A stretch of DNA of 64,000 bases from Marasmius tenuissimus (taxonomy: Eukaryota; Basidiomycota; Agaricomycetes; Agaricales; Marasmiaceae), in contig JAQOTA010000052.1 of assembly GCA_029532415.1 (NCBI GenBank), forward strand, positions 1,302,001 to 1,366,000, written 5' to 3'. The notes beneath the pieces are model-generated. The model saw only the letters and a program-made list of their open reading frames with translations. It ran no database searches and was not told where the DNA came from. Below, piece by piece: positions 11,447 to 21,776 of this stretch. Position 1 is the stretch's first letter; every line of letters starts with the position of its first letter. The position numbers were made by a program, and so were the translations under genes.

Positions 11447-14313
11447 ATGCCCGACTCGAATTCTATCGCTGTACACCGCTGCAGATTTGTCGACTACGAC
11501 CCATCGGCAATAACTGCTCTAGCATTTCCCCCGCTACCGCTTCCCTCCACAAAAAAAACAGCGTCTACCTCAACTCGCTCTTTCCCGAGATTTGGAACAC
11601 TGGCCGTCGGGCATGCGAATGGGAATATTGACCTATGTGAATGGACTGGTGCAAAAGGCGATGTGCAGGCGTATCAAGGATGGAGTGTGTCTAAAGTGCG
11701 ATGTGTCTCAATACTATCATTAAACTTTTTCTGAAGAAGTACATGTTTCCAGACGTTGAGTGGACTGTATCCCTCGAAAGTGGACTCCTTGGCCTTTATA
11801 ATACGAGACCCCGATGAACTGAAGCCTGACGACGTACCTTCCTTATCGAACCTTCGGCTGTTCAGCTCGGGAGGTGGGAGTGTGCTAATCGAATGGGATG
11901 TGGAACGCTTGATCGTGAAGGCAAGTCATTCCGCGATGAAGATTACTAGTAAATCATTGATCCCAATTATAGAGAACCATTGAATCGCAAGGAGGCACTA
12001 TATGGTGCATTGCGGCTAACCCTGCTTCAACTATGCTGGCCTTGGGTTGTGAAGATGGAACCGTCCGGCTTCTGTCAGTTGCAGACGATACTTTGGCATA
12101 CCACCGTCGCTTTGACCGTGTCAAATCCCGGATATTGAGCATTGCGTGGGGTCCTCCCGTTCCAAAAGACCGCCCAGAAACCACTGATTCCGACTCAGAC
12201 GATGATCTCGACGAATGGACAGATTCATGGCTGGTGACCGGTTGTTCCGATAGCAGTCTGAGAAGGTGGGATGTCTCGACCGGTCGTACCACGGATCGTA
12301 TGGGCACGGATAAGATGAGAGGAGAGCGAACCCTAGTGTGGGCGGTCACGGTGCTTGGGTGAGCATTGGGATCTCTTTCGTCGTGATCGACATTTCTCAT
12401 TGGCCTTAGGGACGGAACCACAGTGTCTGGGGATTCTTTGGGCATGGTCAAATTTTGGGACTCGAGAACAAGTACCCAGCTATACACATTCCAAGGTCAC
12501 GCGGCCGACGTTCTTTGTCTTGTGGTCGGCTCTGTACGGGTTTACTTGTTTCTCTTCGCGTTGCACTGACTGTTGTTTTTCCCAAAGGACGGCAATGTTG
12601 TTTACTCGTCAGGAGTTGACCAGAAGACCACACAATTCTCGTTGGTCAAGACTTCAGCAGGTTCAGAAAGTTCTTCGATACTACGTTCTTCCAGCCGTTG
12701 GGTCCAATCAGCCTCTCGTCGAATGCATTCACATGACGTCCGCGCTCTCGCGATTTGGCCACCACATACACCTCTTCCTCCTTCCCACAAACGACATTTC
12801 CCCACCGACATCGCACCTGTTCTTGCTTCAGGCGGACTGGACATGTCTGTCGTCGTAAAGCCAGCTGCACCTCCTTCCAGTACAACTCTTTCCAAAGTCA
12901 CCAACCCACTTGCAACCAGTATTGACGTCGTGTTTGAGGATTCGTATCATCGCCGACTACCCTACCCACCGGGTCCATCTTCGAACTGTAGCGTGCACGT
13001 CGCACGACGAGCGCGTCTGGTGACCTGCATGCGAGACAATGGTTTGAGTATCTGGAAAATCCTCAAGACGGCGAGTATTGAAGAAGAAGTCGATCCGGAT
13101 GCCCACGAGTGGGAGAAGTGTCTCGAGATGGAGCTCGATGTGAGCACCAACTTGGTGGCCAGTGCTATGTCGGAGGACGGCCGGTGGCTCGTGGTCTCTG
13201 ATATGTACGAAACCAGGTTGTTTTCTATGACTCTGGAGGTATGTTCTACCTCTTCTTGGGCCATAGTTATATTCGAGCTGATATTGTGACAGAGCGATGG
13301 GTCCGTGAAACCTCGTAGGATCAAAGACTTCTCAGCCGTCATACAGCCCCATCTTCCCCAAAAGCCCCCATCAAGAGGTAGTTTGGCTTTCGCCTTCACA
13401 CCTGATTCCAGTAAACTCGTTATGAGTACGGCAACGACCTCTTGCGTGCTCATAATAGATTTGGACAATGACGGCGGGAAACCATCAGTGCTACGAAGGT
13501 TCGACCACCATCGAGAAGGCAACGCGAGGGCAAAGCGGATTGTCAAACACGCAAAACCGACCGAGGATGTGGAAATGGCAGAGCCTAATGACGACGATTC
13601 ACAGTCAGAGTCGGAACATGAAAATGTCCCCGAGTCCACTCATGCTAATGTTCTCCGGATCGCCATTAGCGCAGATGGACAGTGGTTGGCCACCTCAGAT
13701 GACAAGTGCAGGACAAACGTCTTCAATCTGGACACGCTCCAAGTGAGTTTCTGAAACTTTACCTCGGTGTTCCTGAGACTGACCCGAATTCTAGCATCAT
13801 TGTGTCCTTCCATCCTTCTCAAATCCCGCTCAATGCCTTGCATTCGATCCCTCACGCCCCAGCCACCTACTCCTCGCGTTCGCTAACAACACCTTCCAAA
13901 TCTACGACGTTGAGAACCGACAATTCCCTTCATGGGCACACGACCTGACCAGCCACCTTCCACGACGTTTCACCACAATACACGACGCCCTCGTCGGTGT
14001 CGCTTTTGCCCCAGTCTCATCCCCTTCCTCCCAAAAATACGTCCTGTTCTGGGGTGCAACTTGGCTCTGCAAAATCAATCTCGACGCTTCTCAACAGTCG
14101 TCTCGAAAGCGTCGCAGGACGAAGGAAATCTCCCCGGAGAAGCAAGAGGTTGGGCAATGGGAGCAAAAAGTCAAAATGATCACTCAGTATAGGCCCTTAC
14201 TACTTGTAGATTTTGTCGCGGAGGGTGAACTGGTCGTTGTGGAGCGGCCGCTCGTAGATGTGTTGAGCACACTACCGCCAGCTTTCTTCAAGCATAAGTA
14301 TGGCGCATCATAA
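11447..14313 (+). CDS. UTP4: U3 snoRNP/t-UTP WD40 protein Utp4 (cirhin)
   Basis: WD40-type repeats run through the protein, for example FGTLAVGHANGNIDLCEW, STMLALGCEDGTVRLLSV, SWLVTGCSDSSLRRWDVSTG, DGTTVSGDSLGMVKFWDSRT and GNVVYSSGVDQKTTQFSLV, followed by a second, weaker propeller. Repeat order, length and the start HRCRFVDYDPSAITALAF match Utp4/cirhin of the t-UTP subcomplex. That subcomplex links rDNA transcription to 18S processing in the nucleolus. An acidic loop (DSDSDDDLDEW) sits near 12190. The C-terminus ends VLSTLPPAFFKHKYGAS. Intron 2 may use a GC donor (AAG|gcaagt at 11921), although gtgaag eight bases upstream would also keep frame. Confidence 0.88.
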
Positions 14314-14470
14314 CGTACATGTCAATACTGGTGTATTGTTCTTTCGAGTGCTACAGATACAGTACATTGGGCATTATTTTCATTCTATACTAGGTGTCAA
14401 CGATTGTCCAGTGAAATTCCAAGAGATTGAGACGCAAGCGGTTGGGCAGGGAAAAAGGGAGGGTATAGGT

Positions 14471-15423
14471 CTAGGTAGCACGTATGGTCTTTCGGAGGCC
14501 AGCTTCATAATCTTGCTTTTTGTCTTCCCTGTACGTGTTGTGAGGAAACTAACCCAGAATGGAGGTATGAAAAAGGAGAGACGTACTTAGAGTTGAGGAC
14601 GGAAAGGTAAAGTGTCCAGAATACCCCACAGGTCGATTGGAAGGGAACACGGTAGGGAAGTGGCATGTAGCGGAAGTTGATAAGTTGGGCGATGGGCCAA
14701 ACTTGCCAATTCGTGATAAGGGCAGGAGCGTAGAGGTCGGTGAACTTTTGGCGTATCTGGGGTGCATTTCGGCCTTCCATAACTCCCATAGAGCCCAGGA
14801 AGAAGGTGAGCTAGAGATAGATGAGTGCATTTGATTGACTAGATGATATTGTGCGTACCCCGATAGGTGCCCTGGGAGCGCAGGTTAATCCTCGGAATAA
14901 GTATATAGTCAAGACTGCACTCACATGAATAGCTGGTCTGCCGCAACCCTCTTAAACAACGCCTTTAAACTGACATTACTTCCGCTGGAACGTAGAGGAA
15001 AGCGATGCTCGAGAAACGCATTCCATCTGCCAATTAATGGGCCTATAATACACGATAAGCACATTGCTCGATGCAAAGGCCTGCATATGAACGTACTCAT
15101 CCCAAACCCGAAGCAAAAGAATCGAAGAGTGCGGGCAAAATCATATGGCGGTTCCCGTTCATGTTCCTTCCGGCCGTACTATAGAGCAAGAAGTGAGTTC
15201 ATTGCACAATGAGGGTAGACTGAGGGATAAGGCTTGCATTCTTCTGGTATACTTGAGCGACGCAATCGCCCAACGCGTTCAAACCGCCTCCAACCTGGTT
15301 AGGACGTCAGTGGAGCTCCTGAGGAGAACGAGAGGACAGCAGTAAACTCACAAATGCAAGTGTTGTAGTCGGAGACCTGTTGAAGCTTTCTGTGTAGACG
15401 CGAGTGACAGCAAATGAAGACAT
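14471..15423 (-). CDS. Mpv17/PMP22-family membrane protein
   Basis: The C-terminal signature of the family is clear: DLYAPALITNWQVWPIAQLI, NFRYMPLPYRVPFQS and WTLYLSVLNSK. Upstream come GGGLNALGDCVAQ, then SGPLIGRWNAFLEHRFPL and APIGLTFFLGSMGVMEGR. Known members (Mpv17, PMP22/PXMP2, yeast Sym1) are four-helix proteins of the mitochondrial inner or peroxisomal membrane and act as channels or stress factors. Which membrane applies here cannot be told. The start is ATG 15423 (MSSFAVTRVYTESFNR). Six introns are inferred. The second can be read with a canonical donor (CAA|gtatac) or a GC donor (AAT|gcaagc at 15237); both keep frame. The last exon is a short charged tail ending at 14471. Confidence 0.82.
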
Positions 15424-15778
15424 GAGCGAGTTTGTGATGAGGGTAGGTTGAGGGAGGATTATGGAGCGAGATGGCTAGAATAAATAGTGGAGGTAAATGA
15501 CAGAGGAGTAATTTTAGATGATCATGGGCCTTGGAGAGCTCCCGCAAAGGAAACGCAAATTGTGACGCACCCAGCCCCACTCTTACCGCAATCGGAAATC
15601 TCTCGACATTTTCCTTTTCGGGTAGCTGGATCCCGTCACGTGTATTTGACACGGTGGCTACACAGGCGCAAATAAACGCCCACTACAAAAGCATGGACCT
15701 CCTTCTGGAGGCCGCAACAAGTTCTTTATCACAAACCACTACCTCCTACCTCAAGACTAAGACACGGATACCCATAAA
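15424..15778. promoter_or_regulatory. Divergent intergenic region between the Mpv17-like and secreted-protein genes
   Basis: These 355 bp hold both 5' flanks. A short open frame on the minus strand crosses the region but has no ATG in a useful place. I see no RNA gene. Confidence 0.35.
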
Positions 15779-16386
15779 ATGCACGCCATCGCTCAGTTGA
15801 TCATCTCTGTCCTCTTCTTCATCCCCCTTGTCCTCAACAATCATCTCGCCCTCGCTGCACCGATCGGCGAGATCTCAGCTCGTCACAATTTCCCTCGCCC
15901 TCAAGAAGCCAGCACCGTCGAGGCCAGCTATTCAGGACCTGCAGGAAACTCTAATGGCGGAGACGTAAGCGAGGTACCAAGCCATCGTCCTGACAATGCA
16001 CTGCTGGGAGAGTTGTCGGAAGTAAAGCTCGTCAAAGCATTCTCTGGTGAGCCTCTTCGTTGTTGTACGACGAATACGTGTTCACCAATCTTCCCAGGAA
16101 ACGGAGGCAAGGGAGGAGCATCAAACTCGGTCGCAGGAGTGGTCCCATTGGCAAAATCTTCCGATCGCATTTCTGGTAGCCGAGTCGCGAACGCTTATAG
16201 CGGCACCGGTGGTACTTCCAAGGGCGGAGACGTGAGCGGCGAGCAAAAGGGATTGATTGACGCATTTTCAGGTGAGCTATCATATGTTCAACGTTCTCGA
16301 ACGCGTCAAAGCTGACTATATGCGTGCTTGTAGGCAACGCTGGGGATGGAGGGTCGTCCTCGAGTGGATCCAAGATTCTGTCTTGA
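15779..16386 (+). CDS. Small secreted glycine/serine repeat protein
   Basis: Three exons (15779-16046, 16098-16271, 16334-16386) give 164 residues. Residues 1-27 form a classic signal peptide with a long hydrophobic core and LALAAP before the likely cleavage site. The mature part carries four copies of an aromatic-SG turn followed by glycines: YSGPAGNSNGGDVS (51-64), FSGNGGKGG (88-96), YSGTGGTSKGGDVS (123-136) and FSGNAGDGG (146-154). Both introns fall in phase 1 inside the AFSG of a repeat, so exon 2 is a symmetric unit. There are no cysteines in the mature part, so it is not a hydrophobin or a disulphide-rich effector. I do not recognise the family; a wall-associated or secreted structural role is only a guess. 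Confidence 0.75.
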
Positions 16387-16492
16387 AAAAAGGAACGTGG
16401 AGAAACATGCCTAATTGTATTCCTAGTGTATAACTATCCCCCCCGCGCGCGTCCATGTACAAAAACTTGATTCTAGACGTCTAGATTCTCTA

Positions 16493-17394
16493 TCACAAAA
16501 GGCGAAGTTTTCCAGTCACTTCATTGACCAAGGGTACAGGAGCGGGTCCAATCGCCAGTATGGTTTTCGCTCCCAACTCCCTATGTGAAGTTGAGGTGAG
16601 GTGAGAATCCGGGAACGGAGGAAAAGGTACAACTCTGACTCAACTTGTCGTATACCGCCCTAGCGCACAGATTCAAGCTCTTCGCGATGGCCTCCAGCTC
16701 CAGGATTTCGTCTTCGGACTTTCCTTTCAACGCAATCTTCGCTTGCCTTGAGCGACGGGCGTCAATTTATGTTCAGTACATCCACGTCACTCAACAAACC
16801 CAGTTCTTTCCCAATGCCTCACGAGCTGGAACAAAAGTCAGTCGCGTTTAACTGAGATATCCAAATAAGTGCTCACCTGAGGGTTCGCATTCGACAAGGC
16901 TTTAAAGCACTTAAGCGTTGCCTCCCTAGCGCGATAATTGTTCAGGGCTTGCTTTTAAGTTAAACTTCTGGTATGTTCTTACCCGCAGCTACGAAGAATT
17001 CCGACGATTGATCCTTGAAAGGAACGAAACCAACGTGTACACTCACTGAGTAGATATTGTTCCTGGGGGCAACTTGAGGTCATTACGAACAATCAACACC
17101 TGTATTTGACTTGAGTGAATTCTGCGCCACGAGGGAGTATACACGCGATACACGAACCATTTTGCAAGGTTCCAGAAGACCAGCAGATACAGCTGCAAGA
17201 TCTCCGTCTGGAATATCTTCAGATTCCTCCTCTTGCGCTTCAGGTGCATCATTAGACGGGGAGACGGTGTGGTCATCTGTGCTAGACTGAGTTTGGGTCC
17301 TCTGACTCCCGAGGTAGAAGCCAACAGTAGCAGATAGGGTCCCCAAGATAGCCGAGTATATCACTACATCCATACCCAGCTTGAGCTTGAGCAT
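16493..17394 (-). CDS. Divergent, probably inactive PTH2-like (peptidyl-tRNA hydrolase 2) protein
   Basis: The protein has an N-terminal membrane anchor (about residues 8-28, VVIYSAILGTLSATVGFYLG), an acidic linker, then a PTH2 fold: CKMVLIVRNDLK, EATLKCFKALSNANPQLVRH, AKIALKGKSEDEILELEAIA, KSLNLCARAVYD, TILAIGP and VTGKLRLL. Active family members carry GKxAAQC(S/G)HA and DAGRTQ. Here these read GTISTHCGEA, and the AGRTQ segment is missing (AVYDKELGAKT). The conserved lysine, glutamine and histidine and the AGRTQ turn are therefore lost. A 6-nt exon (16983-16988) encodes the cysteine region. A second PTH2 gene at 26572 keeps the motifs. The protein is likely a membrane-anchored relative without hydrolase activity. 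Start ATG 17394; divergent from HAS1. Confidence 0.78.
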
Positions 17395-17544
17395 TCATCG
17401 AGAGACTGAGAGGACGACACAGGACGGACGTTTCTCAGATGCAAGCTTCAGAGCCATGGATGATGGCGGTCCGGATTCGAGAGCAGTTGTTATTACGTAA
17501 CAACTTTTTTTCGATTTCACCTCTTCCTCTCACCCTCTAAAAGA

Positions 17545-19512
17545 ATGGCCGAAGCCTCTGGCTCTGGGTCCTCCCCGACAAACGATGGGTCTGAAAGGAC
17601 TCCTTTCTCGTCTCTTGACTTGTCAGAGCAAACCAGAAAAGCTCTCGCCGAGATGGGATTTACACACATGACGCCCGTGCAAGCAAAGTCGATACCTGTT
17701 CTTCTAACAGGCAAGGATGTGCTAGGAGCTGCACAAACGGGTTCAGGGAAAACGCTCGCATTCCTTATACCTGCAGTTGAGCTACTGCATAGATTGAAGT
17801 TCAAGCCCATGAATGGCGAGTCTCCCTCGTCCAACTCTACCTTCATTCTGCTTATACTTGTCTGTTCCAGGAACGGGAATAGTGATCGTTACACCGACTA
17901 GGGAGCTTGCATTGCAGATATTTGGGATAGCAAAACAGCTTATGGAGCACCACTCTCAGACATTTGGTATCGTGATGGGGGGAACGGCGAAAAGAGCTGA
18001 AGCGGAAAAACTGGTAAAGGGCGTGAACCTGCTGGTGGCCACACCAGGGCGACTGTTGGATCATCTACAGGTGCGCTCGAATACAGTCTCAGACTGAAAG
18101 CTCCTTCTCATACGGTAATCTAGACCACGAAAGGTTTCGTGTACCGAAATCTGAAGGCTCTGGTGATAGACGAGGCAGATCGGATATTGGAAATCGGTTT
18201 CGAGGAGGAGATGAAGAAAATCATATCAATATTACCCAACGGTGCGTTTTCTTGGTATCTGAAATCCATGAACTTGGTACTAAACTCTTTCACTTGATTA
18301 GAAAACCGACAATCGATGCTCTTCTCCGCAACACAAACAACAAAAGTCTCCGACCTCGCACGGATATCGTTACGACCTGGCCCTATTCACATAGATGTGG
18401 GTAAAACACAGGACACAAGTACGGTATCAACGTTGTCGCAAGGATACGTCGTGTGTCCTTCAGACAAACGGTTCCTCCTTCTGTTCACATTCTTGAAAAA
18501 GAATTTGAAGAAGAAAGTCATTGTCTTCTTCTCGAGTTGTAATTCGGTCAAATACCACTCGGAACTTCTCAATTACATCGACGTACCGGTGTTGGCCTTA
18601 CATGTTCGTCTCATGGTCATTCGCGATATGTACACGGCTTCTCATCTTTATATTATTTTGAACAGGGAAAGCAAAAACAGCAGAAACGTACGAATACCTT
18701 CTTCGAGTTCATCAATGCAGAAGCAGGCATTCTTTTGTCGACGGACGTTGCTGCTCGAGGACTCGATATTCCCCGCGTAGACTGGATCATTCAATACGAC
18801 CCTCCGGATGACCCGCGAGATTACATACATCGTGTTGGACGTACCGCTCGTGCAGGAAAGGTTGGGAAGAGTCTTTTGTTCCTTCTGGAAAGCGAGCTTG
18901 GGTTCTTGCGATACCTCAAGGAGGCCAAAGTTCCTTTAAACGAATTCAGTTTCCCGATAGACAGGGTGTTCAATGTCCAGACTCAGGTGTGTCTCCTCTT
19001 TCTGCAACACTACGTCTAGAAACTCATGATTCTCGTAGATGGAGAAGTTATTGGCGAAGAATTATTATCTGCACCAGTCCGCAAAGGACGGCTATCGGTC
19101 ATATCTTCAGGCCTACGCCTCGTACTCGCTCAAGAAGATCTTTGACGTGAATGCCCTCGATCTGGCAAAGGTCGGAAAGTCGTTCGGTTTCTCCGTACCA
19201 CCTCGTGTCAATGTGAATATTGGAGGGGGCAAAGGTCCGAACGCGTCTTCATCTGGGCGTAAAAGGAGAAGAGAGGATGACGGGGAGGAAGACGAGACTG
19301 TGTTTGAGGAGGTTACGGACGCGCAGAATGTGGACGGGCAGGAAGACGAAGGTGACGACGATGAAGAACAGAGCGGTTCGAGGTCCCAAGTACGCCGTCA
19401 AGGAAAACAGCGTCGGATAGAGACACTTGGTAAAAAGAAGGTGGAAAAGGAGTTTTATAAGAAGGGCAGGGATCGAGAGAAGATGAAAGGAGGCGCACAA
19501 TGGAGTAGATAG
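17545..19512 (+). CDS. HAS1: DEAD-box RNA helicase Has1 (DDX18)
   Basis: All helicase motifs are visible: Q motif region ([16 protein letters not shown]), motif I AQTGSGKT, Ia PTRELALQ, Ib [14 protein letters not shown] ([10 protein letters not shown]), [29 protein letters not shown] and [12 protein letters not shown]. The C-terminal block [20 protein letters not shown], then [16 protein letters not shown], is diagnostic of Has1/DDX18, a nucleolar helicase needed for 40S and 60S assembly. A charged Asp/Glu- and Lys/Arg-rich tail follows. Exon 1 is 17545-17815 and ends with a GC donor (gcgagt); exon 2 starts 17871, restoring [17 protein letters not shown] short exon 4-5 region around 18120-18310 carries the DEAD box. 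Confidence 0.93.
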
Positions 19513-19836
19513 CCAGTGCTTGATGTTTTGCGTATCCTTCGTATGTTTGTTTTTTGGGTACACTCGTGCTATTTTAGCTATCTCGCGCCCCGGTTACGCC
19601 TCATGTGTGCTGAATGGGTGAACCTGGTCTTCGTCCTCATTGCCCGCAGTGAGCGGTGAACTGCGGTGACGCCTTGAGGCGAACTGTCAGTCTGCACGTG
19701 GAGAATGATGTATTGTGAACACGTTGAAGTTGGAACAAACAGGCGCCAACCCGCTTCTCGTCGCTCCGAACCTTTATTCGTCACCCCCGTCAACCTCTTT
19801 TTCTTTTTCACCAGCAATCTTCTGTCTCTGAGATAG
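19513..19836. other. Intergenic, tandem genes HAS1 and TMEM33-like
   Basis: The 324 bp hold the HAS1 3' flank and the promoter of the next plus-strand gene. A pyrimidine-rich run (19795-19811) lies just before the downstream start. Nothing else is evident. Confidence 0.4.
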
Positions 19837-20984
19837 ATGGCGACAACCCAGGTACTTCTCATCCTCTTTCGGTCGTGACTATGGCTGATCTAAGGGGTTT
19901 CCCCTCTTCTATCAGCATTACCTTTGGGCCTCAGGGCACTTTATCTTGCTGGCTTCTGCCCTTCGATACTTCCTTGCTTGGGTCACGTTCAAAAGCGTTT
20001 CAGCTTGGTGGTATAAAGGTGCGTTGTATACGTTCATACGTGGGTATTCACCGAAATCTGACTGGCTTTTACGCGTTTCAGCGTGTTACACTGGGGCCCT
20101 CGTCAGCTATGCCATCGTCTGCCAGTGCGTAAAAAGTCCCCTTTTCCGCTCCATATATGTTCTAACTGGATAAAATCAATCAGAAAATCCCTGGGAGTAC
20201 GTTCTGGGCGAGCTCAGTGTTGTGATTTGGACTGACGTCTATGCAGGTTCCTCAGCCCAACTTGGCCTATGCTAGGAAGGCGTTGATGGACGAGGCACGT
20301 TTGATGCATTGTTGTCGTATTTTTTCTGCCTCTAATGTCCTCCACAGAACATCCAATACTTCATTTTGGCCTTCTTCTGGTGGTCCTCCAAGCCCATCAC
20401 CAGTTCGTGGCATATTTGCATGGTTCCGAAATACCACTCATTCCCCTTTGTCAACCAGTTACGCTCGTCCCCTACACGATTTTCTCTCTGTTCCACGCCT
20501 TGACCTTCACCCGTACCACGTTGATGCCCCAGTTCCTCCCTCCTGGTCCACCCGCCACTGCAGGAGGTCAGCCCACTCCTCATCCTTTCGCCAAGAAACT
20601 TCAGGTCTGGGTTAAGGGTACGTGTTCTTGCTCTATACAAGTTTCTTTGTCACTCAATATGCTGCAGCCAACTATGATACTGCTATGAAGGCTGTCGCCT
20701 ACGCGGAATTGGTCATCTTCCTTCGCGTCCTGCTCGGAGCCATCACCTTCCAGAATTCGTTGCTCTCGCCCATCATCTACGCCCATTTCTTGCGTCAGCG
20801 CTGGTACCAATCCCAGTTCACCAGAGATGCCGTCGGCTACGCCACTGGTCGTATCGAAGCCACGGTTGCTGGTCAGCAAAACCCGACCTTGACGAGGATT
20901 TACGAACAAGCAAAGGCGATGGTACAGAGATGGGGAGGAAGCACCGTTGCGCCCGCGCCTGCTCCTGCGACTCCTCGTAGATAA
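19837..20984 (+). CDS. POM33: TMEM33/Pom33-family membrane protein
   Basis: Spliced exons read MATTQ, HYLWASGHFILLASALRY, FLAWVTFKSVSAWWYKG and GALVSYAIVCQKSLG. They continue with VPQPNLAYARKALMDENIQY, LPYTIFSLFHALTFTRTTLM and, after an Ala/Gly/Pro loop, ANYDTAMKAVAYAELVIFLR and YAHFLRQRWYQSQFTR. Multiple hydrophobic helices in this order fit the TMEM33/Per33/Pom33 family. In fungi these proteins sit in the ER and nuclear envelope and help nuclear pore distribution and membrane curvature. The tail is Ala/Pro-rich (TVAPAPAPATPRR). The first exon is only 15 nt of coding sequence after the ATG at 19837. The assignment rests on family pattern, not on a search. Confidence 0.72.
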
Positions 20985-21216
20985 ACTGGTGGCCTGGCAC
21001 CGCGAATGAATGACTGCTGCAACAACTGGAGAATTCGGATAATAATTTTCACTTGAACCGCACTTTTCTTGTTCGTATTGTTGTTGTTAAATTAATCGCA
21101 GACAGTGAATTCCATCCGTTGTTCGTGAATCATGGCTCTGCGAATGGAAGTGATGACGAGTGGATGACGTTGACGGTAATGTATAGCTCTGACGGGCAGA
21201 CTCCATCCAGGTGAAG

Positions 21217-21224
21217 TATATAAG
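21217..21224 (+). promoter_or_regulatory. TATA box (TATATAAG)
   Basis: A perfect TATATAAG lies 44 bp before the ATG at 21268. Most other genes in the window lack such a box, which suggests a strongly or conditionally expressed downstream gene. Confidence 0.55.
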
Positions 21225-21267
21225 AGATGTGAGGAGAATGAGAGGCCCACAAACTTTAAACTCGACC

Positions 21268-21625
21268 ATGGCTCCTTCCATCTCTGCTGCAATCTCAGAC
21301 TTCATCAACGCCCTCACCAGCATGGCAGCTGGTCTGGTCAACTCCGTATTCGCTGTATTCAGTGCAATCCTGGCACTAGGAACCGATATCATCCAGACAG
21401 CGGCGCAATTCGTCACGAGCATTGTCAAGCTCGGCATCGACTTATGTCAAGGTGTGGTTGGATTCGTAGCAGGTGAGTGCGCTCGAAAATAGTTCATGCG
21501 GTGCCTCAGGCTGATAGATATTGACTCCCACAGCGAACTTCTTCGTCCTCGCTATTCTTGGAGGAGTGTACTATGTGTACAACAACAACAGAACTCCAGG
21601 CGGAAGGAAAATCAAATCGAGATAG
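21268..21625 (+). CDS. Small hydrophobic membrane protein, unknown function
   Basis: Two exons (21268-21472, then from 21534) give a protein of about 100 residues. It starts MAPSISAAISDFINALTSM, continues with long alanine/valine/isoleucine-rich helices (VFSAILALGTDIIQTAAQF, LGIDLCQGVVGFVA) and a last membrane segment FFVLAILGGVYYVYNN. It ends with a basic tail GGRKIKSR. There is no cleavable signal peptide by eye. The mix of amphipathic helices and a terminal transmembrane span recalls membrane-shaping or stress-induced small fungal proteins, but I do not recognise it. A TATA box precedes it at 21217. Confidence 0.65.
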
Positions 21626-21776
21626 ACGTTCTATCGTGGTTCAGGGGTTGGGCTGGTCGTATTCTGGGCGCATATGTATCCTAATGATTTCTGTAAACGT
21701 ATCTCTGGCGTCTATTTAATTTCAATAAACGAGGTGGTAAACAAACGTCAACTGACCGGACTTTTCTGGATTGGCC

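Noticed and set aside
11915..11930. GC-AG intron 2 in UTP4
   Set aside because: The GCAAGT donor is attractive, but gtgaag just upstream keeps frame too; left as ambiguous in the gene entry.
12962..13639. 225-codon open frame on the minus strand opposite UTP4
   Set aside because: It is a shadow of UTP4 WD40 exons; no start context or domain.
15179..15240. GC-AG intron in the Mpv17-like gene
   Set aside because: A canonical GT donor (CAA|gtatac) a few codons upstream also keeps the frame, so the GC reading is not required.
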